A stretch of DNA of 7,200 bases from Bacillota bacterium (lineage in GTDB: Bacteria; Bacillota; Clostridia; UBA1381), in assembly GCA_021205715.1 (NCBI GenBank), contig JAJPXA010000020.1, forward strand, positions 1-7,200, in the 5' to 3' direction. Positions 1 through 6,039 of this stretch are shown one piece after another. The stretch's first letter is position 1. Each line of letters starts with the position of its first letter. The translations under genes were made by a program, and so were the position numbers. A model generated the notes under the pieces. It made no database searches. It worked only from the letters and a program-made list of their open reading frames with translations, and was not told the origin of the DNA.

Positions 1-1168
1 TGATGGCGAGGTTTTCTAAAAAAATGTGTAACACATCATTGACAAACCTACACGCCGCCAAAGCCTCGGCAATATTTTCGCCGGCGTTTAACGCTTCCTC
101 GAGCGTGTTGCCGTTTGAACCCACCTCCAAAAGCAAACTGCCGGTCGTCATATGCATATTGAACCGCTCCTGCCGCAAATCAATCGAGCGCGTCAGACCC
201 GGGTACATTATCTCCGCCGCGTTTTGCAGCTTCGCGGCAAGCTTTAAATTTTCGCGCCAGTTCGGGTGATACAGTCCCATACTGTCGGTGCCCGCGACTA
301 TCATAACCTTTGCAGTCGGACACTCCGCGTTTTCGCGGTCAACCTTGAGCTTTGAGCCGTCCTCGTAAATGAACGCGTCGCGGTGAACGTCCAGCACAAC
401 CTTAATCGACGGGTATTGCTCCAGTATCGACGTGACGGTCGTAAGCTCGCGGGTATACGCGCCCTGATAGGTCGGGTAATCGTGATAGGTGCGGTCGTGA
501 TAGGTTTTTATTCCGTATTTCTCGAGCGTTTGGCATATCACCTCGCCGACGGCGACAACGTTTTTACTCTCGTCGGTGGTTCTCTCCGTTTCGCCGGACA
601 TTTGATCGCCGTCGTAGCATTCCGTGGTGTGCGTATGCACCACAAGCACCTGCGGCCCGTCGTCCGTGATTGAAAAACCAAGCTCCGCGGCGCACAGCGC
701 CTCCAAATCGACGTCGTAGTCGGTCGCGTTGTTCATCGACAAATGACCGCCGGCGCTTATCTCCTCCTTAGACGGGAATGCGGCGCTCGGCGCGGATTCG
801 GCAAATTCCGCGTCCGTTTCCTCACCGGCGCTCTCGTTATCGAGGGACTCGTCAATCTCCTCCGCCGCATCGTTTTCGGCGTCCGGCGCGGTTTCGTTTT
901 CGGCATCCTCGGACGTTTCCGGGCGCACGCCCATTTCATTTTCCGCTATCGCCGCGGGGTCGGATATGCCGAGAAACGATTTTATTTTATCCGCTATATT
1001 CAATTCCTCATCATCGGCGATGCCGCGCTTTAGCATACTCTCATTAAGCGCGCCGTTCTCGTAATGCGGCAGACGCGCAAAAACGGCGCATATCGCCGCC
1101 ACCGCCGCAAGGCAGAGCGCGCCGACGATCATGCTGTTTTTTGTAATCACAAACGCTCTGAATTTCAT
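1..1168 (-). CDS. spoIIP: Stage II sporulation protein P (SpoIIP), C-terminus cut by the window edge
   Basis: Translating the minus strand from the ATG at 1168 gives 389 residues with no stop up to the left edge. The frame is missed by ORF callers that need a stop inside the window. Residues about 11-31 form one membrane anchor. Residues about 72-127 are a very acidic, low-complexity linker. The rest is the SpoIIP hydrolase domain, with HTHTTE at 178-183, LDVHRD at 259-264 and LLEVGSNGNTLEEA at 346-359; H178, H180, E183, H262 and E348 are the likely metal-binding or catalytic residues. In the family, SpoIIP is a peptidoglycan amidase and endopeptidase that works with SpoIID and SpoIIM to thin septal wall and drive engulfment in the mother cell. 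Bacillus SpoIIP is about 400 residues and the GNTLEEA motif lies near the end, so few residues should be missing. The start has a purine-rich AGAGAGGA ribosome binding site just upstream. The gene is divergent from rplS. Identification is confident; its sporulation sigma-factor promoter could not be assigned. Confidence -1.
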   Translation of the reverse strand, partial: MKFRAFVITKNSMIVGALCLAAVAAICAVFARLPHYENGALNESMLKRGIADDEELNIADKIKSFLGISDPAAIAENEMGVRPETSEDAENETAPDAENDAAEEIDESLDNESAGEETDAEFAESAPSAAFPSKEEISAGGHLSMNNATDYDVDLEALCAAELGFSITDDGPQVLVVHTHTTECYDGDQMSGETERTTDESKNVVAVGEVICQTLEKYGIKTYHDRTYHDYPTYQGAYTRELTTVTSILEQYPSIKVVLDVHRDAFIYEDGSKLKVDRENAECPTAKVMIVAGTDSMGLYHPNWRENLKLAAKLQNAAEIMYPGLTRSIDLRQERFNMHMTTGSLLLEVGSNGNTLEEALNAGENIAEALAACRFVNDVLHIFLENLAI

Positions 1169-1197
1169 ACTCTTGTCCTCTCTACCGTTATCATTAC

Positions 1198-1224
1198 TAT
1201 TCAAACGTTTTTTTTCGTTGAATA
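1198..1224. repeat. Inverted repeat with an 8-T/A loop upstream of spoIIP
   Basis: The arm at 1198-1207 (TATTCAAACG) is complementary to the arm at 1216-1224 (CGTTGAATA), giving nine pairs with one bulged A. The loop is eight T on the plus strand and eight A on the spoIIP-sense strand. It lies about 30-56 nt before the spoIIP start codon, so it could be a hairpin in the spoIIP 5' leader or a protein-binding site. It could also be chance in an AT-rich region; no function is shown. Confidence -1.
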
Positions 1225-1307
1225 TTCTTGATTTTTTGTATAAGCCTCAACGAACGTCGCGGCACGTAAAAATTTATGAAAAATATTTTAATTTTTTGAA
1301 AAAATGC

Positions 1308-1336
1308 TTGACATTTCGTGCCTTGTATAGTATAAT
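1308..1336 (+). promoter_or_regulatory. Consensus sigma-A promoter of the rplS operon
   Basis: A perfect -35 box TTGACA (1308-1313) is followed by a 17-bp spacer and a perfect -10 box TATAAT (1331-1336). Transcription should begin near 1342-1344, giving a leader of about 60 nt before rplS. A full 12 of 12 match at ideal spacing implies very strong, growth-linked expression, as expected for a ribosomal protein gene. Confidence -1.
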
Positions 1337-1342
1337 TTCATA

Positions 1343-1403
1343 GTTATTACGGGTGGTCCTCTGCCATTTAAGCGGCACGAACATCTTGAAGGAGGATAAT
1401 ATA
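1343..1403 (+). promoter_or_regulatory. Structured rplS mRNA leader, probable L19 autoregulatory leader
   Basis: Two nested helices can be drawn by hand. The outer one pairs 1352-1358 (GGTGGTC) with 1379-1385 (GAACATC): six pairs including one G-U, with a G-A mismatch at 1356/1381. The inner one pairs 1362-1365 (TGCC) with 1374-1377 (GGCA) around an eight-base loop, ATTTAAGC. The outer helix ends only three bases before the Shine-Dalgarno sequence AAGGAGG (1389-1395), so folding or protein binding could block ribosome access. Leaders bound by the gene's own product are known for rplS in low-GC Gram-positives (the L19 leader family). Position and fold fit that class, but I could not match it to the family model. 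Confidence -1.
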
Positions 1404-1760
1404 ATGAGCTTAAATTCAACTCAGATTCTTGAGTCATTAACCAAGGATCAAATCAGAACAGATTTACCTCAGCTTGTTGTCGGAAACAACGTGAAGGTAT
1501 ATCAAAAAATCGTAGAGGGTAAGCGTACAAGAACTCAGATGTTTGAGGGTACAATTATCAAAATTCAGGGCGGCGGCATTTCGCAGACGTTCACCGTAAG
1601 AAGACTTTCATACGGTGTCGGCGTTGAAAAGACATGGCCCGTAAACTCGCCTAACATCGAGAAAATCGAGGTTTCGAGAAAGGGTAAAGTAAGACGCGCC
1701 AAATTATTCTATATCCGCGACAGAGTAGGTAAGGCTACGAAAGTTAAGGAAAGAATCTGA
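1404..1760 (+). CDS. rplS: 50S ribosomal protein L19
   Basis: The product is 118 residues, in the normal range for bacterial L19 (about 114-118). Family hallmarks are visible: VGNNVKVYQKIVEGKRTRTQ near residues 26-45, FEGTIIKIQGGGISQTFTVR at about 48-67, the stretch through GVGVEKTWP at about 71-79, and the basic C-terminus with KVRRAKLFYIRDRVGKATKV. L19 sits at the 30S-50S interface of the ribosome. The ATG at 1404 is chosen because AAGGAGG lies eight bases upstream and the protein then starts with the expected N-terminal helix. The frame is open further upstream to a GTG at 1353, but that part is the structured leader. Codons here are more AT-ending (AGA, ACT, TCA, TTA) than in the neighbouring genes, as is usual for very highly expressed genes. 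It is first in the unit with lepB and rbgA. Confidence -1.
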   Translation: MSLNSTQILESLTKDQIRTDLPQLVVGNNVKVYQKIVEGKRTRTQMFEGTIIKIQGGGISQTFTVRRLSYGVGVEKTWPVNSPNIEKIEVSRKGKVRRAKLFYIRDRVGKATKVKERI

Positions 1761-1769
1761 TTTTCGATT

Positions 1770-1825
1770 AATAAGTGCCTCTCTCATTCTATGCGGGAGG
1801 CATACTTATTATGCGGATTACCGCA
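1770..1825 (+). other. Two stem-loops in the rplS-lepB gap (weak terminator, attenuator or processing site)
   Basis: The first stem pairs 1770-1783 with 1795-1810: AATAAGT with ACTTATT and GCCTCTC with GGGAGGC, including one T-G pair, interrupted by a two-base bulge at 1802-1803. The second is a perfect hairpin, TGCGG-ATTA-CCGCA (1812-1825). Neither is followed by a run of T, so a standard intrinsic terminator is unlikely. They probably lower read-through or set an mRNA end, letting rplS be made in excess of lepB and rbgA. No separate promoter for lepB was found in 1826-1874. Confidence -1.
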
Positions 1826-1874
1826 GAACAAAATTTTATGTATTCCGTTATTATGATTTATGGAGGAATAGACT

Positions 1875-1922
1875 ATGAATGAAGAAAACGAGGAGCTTAA
1901 AATCAACAACGAGGAAACATAA
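1875..1922 (+). CDS. 15-codon ORF: original N-terminus of lepB cut off by an in-frame TAA
   Basis: An ATG at 1875 has a strong GGAGG at 1862-1866 with ideal spacing. It encodes 15 polar, acidic residues (MNEENEELKINNEET) and then an ochre TAA at 1920-1922. After the stop the same frame continues open for 28 codons (VKNTGANDADTK and onward, ending KKKEFN) straight into the lepB TTG start at 2007. This stretch looks like the charged cytoplasmic N-terminal extension common in clostridial signal peptidases. The likely history is one substitution of a GAA, CAA or AAA codon to TAA. The 15 codons may now act as a short upstream ORF whose ribosomes restart at 2007. A sequencing error is the main alternative. 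Confidence -1.
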   Translation: MNEENEELKINNEET

Positions 1923-2006
1923 GTAAAAAACACGGGCGCAAATGATGCGGACACGAAAGCCGAGGACGGCAAGAGCGCCGCAGCCGCGAAAAAGAAGGAA
2001 TTCAAT

Positions 2007-2627
2007 TTGGGCAAGGAGATTTGGGAATGGGTTTACACGCTTGCGATAGCGATTGCGATTGCGCTTCTTATAAAAGCGTTCGTATTCGATATTGTAAGGG
2101 TTGACGGCTCGAGTATGTATCCCACTCTCGAGAACAACGACAGGCTTATCGTCACCAAGCTCGGATATACTCCGAAGCAGGGCGACATAATCATTCTTGA
2201 CAGCACGTATAAAAAGCGCGAGGAATATTTCGACCAAGTTGCCGAGGAAAAGGGCAAGGACGAGTTAAACGCGTTTGAAAAATTCTTCGCGAAGAGCGAT
2301 ATGCCCGATTCTCTCGATTCCGTTTACTACGTTAAGCGCGTTATCGCGCTTCCGGGACAGACGGTCGACATCGGCGACGACGGCAAGGTTTACGTCGACG
2401 GCGAGGTTCTCGACGAGGAATATTACGACGGCGACACCTATCCGATCGATTCGGATATGACCTTCCCGCTTACGGTTGAGGAGGACACGGTTTTCGTTAT
2501 GGGTGACAACCGTATGCATTCAAAGGACAGCCGCTCATCGGAGCTTGGTTTGGTTCCGTACGACGCGATATTGGGCAAATCTCAGATAAGAATTTGGCCG
2601 TTTAACGCGATTTCATTTACAAAATAA
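2007..2627 (+). CDS. lepB: Type I signal peptidase (leader peptidase), TTG start after an in-frame stop
   Basis: The product is 206 residues from a TTG at 2007, preceded by AAGGA (1995-1999) with a seven-base gap. It removes signal peptides from exported proteins at the outer face of the membrane. One membrane segment spans about 10-28. The conserved boxes are present: VDGSSMYPTL at 32-41 with nucleophile S36, RLIVTKLGYTPKQGDIIIL at about 46-64, YVKRVIALPG at 108-117 with general base K110, and MGDNRMHSKDSR at 165-176. A charged insert of about 40 residues separates the second and third boxes. All catalytic parts lie after the TTG, so a working enzyme can be made despite the stop at 1920. The upstream 44 codons from ATG 1875 are in the same frame and would be the normal N-terminus without that stop. 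It follows rplS and precedes rbgA, a common clostridial order. Confidence -1.
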   Translation: MGKEIWEWVYTLAIAIAIALLIKAFVFDIVRVDGSSMYPTLENNDRLIVTKLGYTPKQGDIIILDSTYKKREEYFDQVAEEKGKDELNAFEKFFAKSDMPDSLDSVYYVKRVIALPGQTVDIGDDGKVYVDGEVLDEEYYDGDTYPIDSDMTFPLTVEEDTVFVMGDNRMHSKDSRSSELGLVPYDAILGKSQIRIWPFNAISFTK

Positions 2628-2681
2628 CACGGCTTAACAGGTTTGACGAAAGATGCGGTATGTATAAAGCCTCGTTTTAGT

Positions 2682-2698
2682 AAAAGGAGTTTAAACTG
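2682..2698 (+). promoter_or_regulatory. Ribosome binding site that fixes the CTG start of rbgA
   Basis: AAAAGGAG at 2682-2689 is followed by six bases and then CTG at 2696. The rbgA frame is closed upstream by TAA at 2681-2683. CTG is the only plausible initiator between that stop and the ATG at 2729, and it is correctly spaced from this strong site. The ATG at 2729 has no Shine-Dalgarno sequence at the usual distance. Confidence -1.
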
Positions 2699-3562
2699 AA
2701 AAACACACTTCAATGGTATCCCGGGCATATGGCAAAGACCCGCCGGCTTATCGAAAAGAATTTGAAAATGATAGACGTGGTCGTTGAAATTCTCGACGCG
2801 CGCGTGCCGTTCTCGGGGCGCAATCCGAGCTTTGACGATATTATACGCTCGAAGCCCAGGCTTTTGGTTATGAACAAATCCGACCTCGCCGACCCAAAAC
2901 GCACGGACGCGTGGATAAAATATTATGCCGAACGGGGGCTTACCGTTATACCGATAAGCTGCTCGACCGGTAAGGGCATAAACCGCATCGCGGATATGTC
3001 GCGCGCGCTTATAAAGGATCGACTTGAGCGTGACAGGGAGCGCGGCATAAACAGGAGCCTGAAGCTGATGATGGTGGGTATTCCGAATGTCGGAAAATCC
3101 AGCCTTATAAACCGCCTCGCGGGCAGGGCAAGCACGAAAACCGGCGACAGACCCGGCGTCACGCGCGGCGAGCAGTGGATACGGCTGCGCGGCGGCATAG
3201 AGCTTTTGGACACGCCCGGCATTCTTCCGCCGAAATTCGAGGATCAGGATGCGGCGCGGCGGCTCGCGTACACGGGCGCGATAAAGGATGAGATAATTAA
3301 TATCGAGCTTTTGGCGTACTCGCTTTGCGATTACCTTAAAGAAAATTATCCCGCGGAGCTTGCCGAGCGCTATAAGCTTACGGATATATCGGATGCGGAG
3401 GGATATGAAATCCTTGAGATGATAGGCAGAAAACGCGGGTGCGTAATATCCGGCGGCGAGATTGACACGGAACGCGCCGCGAACCTCGTCATAGACGAGC
3501 TGCGCGCCTCAAAAATAGGGCTTATCACGCTCGAAACGCCCGATGATATAATTAAGGATTAA
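2696..3562 (+). CDS. rbgA: Ribosome biogenesis GTPase RbgA (YlqF), CTG start
   Basis: The product is 288 residues from CTG 2696, close to the 282 of Bacillus RbgA. The GTPase motifs are circularly permuted, as in the YlqF/YawG family: DARVP at 34-38, the G4 box NKSD at 60-63, then G1 GIPNVGKSS at 128-136, G2 PGVT at 153-156 and G3 DTPG at 172-175. A helical C-terminal domain of about 90 residues follows. In Bacillus the protein acts late in 50S subunit assembly. Starting at CTG restores the conserved N-terminal QWYPGHMAKTRR, which is cut if the ATG at 2729 is used; this motif is typical of RbgA (QWFPGHMAK in Bacillus). The gene follows lepB by 68 bp and is last in the operon. rnhB, its usual downstream partner in many Firmicutes, is absent here. 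Confidence -1.
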   Translation: MKNTLQWYPGHMAKTRRLIEKNLKMIDVVVEILDARVPFSGRNPSFDDIIRSKPRLLVMNKSDLADPKRTDAWIKYYAERGLTVIPISCSTGKGINRIADMSRALIKDRLERDRERGINRSLKLMMVGIPNVGKSSLINRLAGRASTKTGDRPGVTRGEQWIRLRGGIELLDTPGILPPKFEDQDAARRLAYTGAIKDEIINIELLAYSLCDYLKENYPAELAERYKLTDISDAEGYEILEMIGRKRGCVISGGEIDTERAANLVIDELRASKIGLITLETPDDIIKD

Positions 3563-3574
3563 AAAACGCGGTTT

Positions 3575-3609
3575 AAAAGCGGGTGGCATTTGCCCACCCG
3601 CTTTTGTTT
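3575..3609 (+). terminator. Rho-independent terminator after rbgA, possibly bidirectional
   Basis: A perfect 12-bp stem, AAAAGCGGGTGG (3575-3586) with CCACCCGCTTTT (3594-3605), encloses a seven-base loop and runs into a T-rich tail (TTTTGTTT). It lies 12 bp after the rbgA stop and only a few bases from the end of the convergent GerMN gene. On the minus strand the stem ends in TTTTAAA, so it may stop transcripts from both sides. Confidence -1.
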
Positions 3610-3616
3610 GTAATTT

Positions 3617-4546
3617 TTATTCTATAATATCGGTGTTTCTGCCTATAGGGTCGGATATGTCGATTGTACCGAAGGTTTCGACACGCTTTCCGTCAACCAG
3701 GAACTGCACTCTGCTCACCCCGTCAAGCTCGGTCAGCGAGTTTACAATAGCGAAAATGGTTATCTCATCGCGCTCGGGTGTGGAGGTGTTTTTGTCGATA
3801 AAGGTTTTATCGAAATTCACAAATCCCACATCGTTCGACACGGTTACGGATATTAAATTAGTGTCCCTCGACAGCACGGATGTGTGCCCCTCGTACTCGG
3901 GGCCTTTTATAAGCTCCTCTATGACATACTGCTCTATCGGCTGCTGGTCGGTCACGCGTATGCTTCGCTCCTCGCGCGAGAGCTTGTTGGTGTCGGAATC
4001 GGCAAAATACACAATCACGCTTACGGTTTCGCTCGAATACAAATCCGTTTCGAGGTTAATATCCTCCGCGGTGAGCGCGCCTATGACATTGCCCTCGGAG
4101 GTTTGATACATATTGCCGTCTATCGTCACCGTCACGCTCGTCACCGTGCTCATCGCGCAGAGGCTTTTCACCACCGCGTAAATCGCCATAACCGTTTTGG
4201 TTTCGTCGTCGGACAAAAATTCCTCCGAAAAATCGGCGGTATAATTGCCGTTTTCATCTCCCGAAATCGACAGAAGCTTCGTTTTTTTGTCGACTATTCT
4301 GTAGCACTCGCCGCTCGTCGGTCCCGATATAAGCGCCTCGATAATCTCGCGCGGAATCTCGGACGCGTCGCGGTAAGATATGCTTCTCTCCTTAAGCGTC
4401 AGCGAGGTTTTCGAGTCGTTCAAAAAATACAGCGAACCGTTATACGAGGCGGTATTACCGCTTTGAAAAATCGCTATGATTCCGATAACCGCGGCGATTA
4501 TTATCACCGCGGCGGCGGTAAGCGCCGCCAATCTTTTTCTTTTCAT
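3617..4546 (-). CDS. Membrane-anchored protein with two GerMN domains (GerM-like)
   Basis: The product is 309 residues. An N-terminal KRKR is followed by one hydrophobic segment at about 8-27; there is no lipobox cysteine, so it is an uncleaved anchor or signal rather than a lipoprotein. Two tandem GerMN repeats follow, at about 38-150 and 174-292. Each has the strand SLYFLNDS or SVIVYFADSD, the helix EALISGPTSGE or EELIKGPEYEG, then ADFSEEF or VNFDKTF, and a closing VTVTIDG or VQFLVDG. GerMN domains occur in Bacillus GerM, which helps build the SpoIIQ-SpoIIIAH channel between mother cell and forespore, and in actinobacterial LpqB. Its ATG overlaps the kinase stop (ATGA at 4543-4546), with GGAG seven bases upstream, so it is translationally coupled to the kinase. 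It may be an accessory of that kinase or a sporulation protein; the sequence does not decide. Confidence -1.
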   Translation of the reverse strand: MKRKRLAALTAAAVIIIAAVIGIIAIFQSGNTASYNGSLYFLNDSKTSLTLKERSISYRDASEIPREIIEALISGPTSGECYRIVDKKTKLLSISGDENGNYTADFSEEFLSDDETKTVMAIYAVVKSLCAMSTVTSVTVTIDGNMYQTSEGNVIGALTAEDINLETDLYSSETVSVIVYFADSDTNKLSREERSIRVTDQQPIEQYVIEELIKGPEYEGHTSVLSRDTNLISVTVSNDVGFVNFDKTFIDKNTSTPERDEITIFAIVNSLTELDGVSRVQFLVDGKRVETFGTIDISDPIGRNTDIIE

Positions 4547-6039
4547 ACGGTATCTCCTTCATTGTTATTCACCGCGCCGTTATACGGAAGCTCCACAACG
4601 AATATGCTTCCGCCCGACGATGAGTCCTCGACCTTTACTGTCCCCCCGTGCATAACAACCGCCTCTTTTGAAATAGCGAGTCCCAGACCCGTTCCTCCGG
4701 TATCTCTTGCGCGCGAGTCGTCAACACGGTAAAAACGCTCGAAAATTCTGTCCTTTTCCTCGTCCGGTATGCCAAGTCCGTTGTCCTCTATAAAAATTTT
4801 CACCGTTTCGCCCGCATCCGCGACCTCTATATGCACGCGTCCGCTTTCGGGCGTGTATTTTACGGCATTGTCGACGATGTTAAACAGCGCCTCGTAAATT
4901 TTGTCATAATCCAAAAACATCGGCTTTGTTATATTCGGGTCGTATTTTGAGTATATCAAAATATCCTTTTCCTTGGCAATCGGCGTTATATTCTTAATTA
5001 TGTTCTCAACCAAACCCCTTATATCGGTTTCCTCCTGCTTCATTGCGTCGTCGCCGGCGTTCAGATGAGTCAGAACAAGAAGACGGTCGATTATCCTTGT
5101 AAGGCGCTCTATCTCGTAAGACATATCTTTAAGAAAATCACGCACGGTGTCCATATCGACATTTTTCGCCGCGAGCAGGCTGTCGCATATAAGCTTAATT
5201 CCCGCCATAGGCGTTTTCAGCTCGTGCGATGCGTCCGACACGAATTTTCTGCGCCGCTCCTCCAAAAGCTCCAGCTCGTCGCACATATAATTAAACGTTT
5301 CGCCCATCTCGGTAAGCTCGTTATGACCTTTCACGTTCATACGTATGGAGAAATTGCCCTTGGAAATCTCGCGCGCCGCCTTTGTGAACTGCTCCACGGG
5401 AGAGGTTATGATATAGCTCATACCGACGCTTAACATTCCGACGAGCAATATTATAAGCACGCTGAACACTATAAGGCTTGTTCTCGTCGCGGCGACGGTA
5501 TTGTCAATCGTTTTGATATTTTGATTTAAATACACGCTTCCGACAATGGAGCTGTTCACCTCAACGGGGACAGACACGCTTATCATTTTAGTGTCCCCGC
5601 CGTTTTTGTCCATAGTCTGCGCCTGCTCGCCGTTAAGCGCGTATTTTATGACATCGCGCATAAAAACCTTGCCGATAAGCTCCGCGTCGGTGTTCGTGTC
5701 ATACAAAATCGTGTACGAGGTGTCCGTTACAATGCCGCGTATATTTGTTCCGGCAAGCGAGTTTTCCACGCTTGCGCGGAATTTATCCGCAGCTTCATCC
5801 GGATTTGAATCCCAATCCTGCGACACGTTTACGGATATTATGTTGGCTTTGGTAAACATATCCACATACTCGTTCTCGTACAGGTTATCGCCCAAAACGC
5901 CAAGGGTGTACACCGTCATAAGAATGAGCGTTATGATGATAACCGCAATATATGTAGCGACAATCGTGAGCCGCATGGATTTTACCGCGTGGCGGATTTT
6001 TTGGAAAATATTAGTCTTTTTTGTAGTAATAACCAACAC
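4543..6039 (-). CDS. Membrane sensor histidine kinase of the HAMP/HisKA class
   Basis: Counted from GTG 6039 the product has 498 residues. It has a first membrane segment at about 26-46, an extracellular PAS/Cache-like sensor at about 47-186, a second membrane segment at about 187-210 and a HAMP linker. HisKA carries the phospho-acceptor H272 in SDASHELKTP. HATPase_c shows the N box FNIVDNAVKYTP (N387), DNGLGIP at 419-425, the F-box ERFYRVDDSR and GGTGLGLA at 448-455. All catalytic boxes are intact. It should autophosphorylate in response to an envelope signal and pass phosphate to the regulator encoded just upstream. The start is uncertain. The frame is open to a TTG at 6084, which would overlap the regulator by 74 bp; GTG 6039 (29 bp overlap) or TTG 6036 is more usual, and ATG 5976 would leave almost nothing before the membrane segment. 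None has a clearly best ribosome site. Its ligand cannot be read from the sequence. Confidence -1.
   Translation of the reverse strand: MLVITTKKTNIFQKIRHAVKSMRLTIVATYIAVIIITLILMTVYTLGVLGDNLYENEYVDMFTKANIISVNVSQDWDSNPDEAADKFRASVENSLAGTNIRGIVTDTSYTILYDTNTDAELIGKVFMRDVIKYALNGEQAQTMDKNGGDTKMISVSVPVEVNSSIVGSVYLNQNIKTIDNTVAATRTSLIVFSVLIILLVGMLSVGMSYIITSPVEQFTKAAREISKGNFSIRMNVKGHNELTEMGETFNYMCDELELLEERRRKFVSDASHELKTPMAGIKLICDSLLAAKNVDMDTVRDFLKDMSYEIERLTRIIDRLLVLTHLNAGDDAMKQEETDIRGLVENIIKNITPIAKEKDILIYSKYDPNITKPMFLDYDKIYEALFNIVDNAVKYTPESGRVHIEVADAGETVKIFIEDNGLGIPDEEKDRIFERFYRVDDSRARDTGGTGLGLAISKEAVVMHGGTVKVEDSSSGGSIFVVELPYNGAVNNNEGDTV

Noticed and set aside
3..1047. Several plus-strand and minus-strand ORFs of 60-96 codons across the left end
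   Set aside because: They are in other frames of spoIIP, which reads through the whole region with recognisable SpoIIP motifs; their products are low-complexity Arg-rich or otherwise unlike known proteins.
1221..1300. Sigma-E promoter for spoIIP (GAATATT as -35, or TATACAAA and CATAAATT as -10)
   Set aside because: Each box resembles the sigma-E consensus alone, but no -35 and -10 pair occurs at the required 14-16 bp spacing.
1131..1343. 70-codon plus-strand ORF starting within the spoIIP N-terminal region
   Set aside because: No ribosome binding site, Phe/Leu-rich product made from AT-rich intergenic DNA, and it covers the rplS promoter.
1875..2627. TAA recoded as an amino acid in lepB
   Set aside because: lepB and rbgA themselves end in TAA, as does the regulator, and no bacterial code is known that reads TAA as sense; a nonsense mutation, upstream ORF or read error is simpler.
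3884..4732. Long plus-strand ORF (282 codons) opposite the GerMN and kinase genes
   Set aside because: Antisense shadow: the product is rich in Arg, His and Tyr with no domain, while the opposite strand holds two clear families with good start sites.
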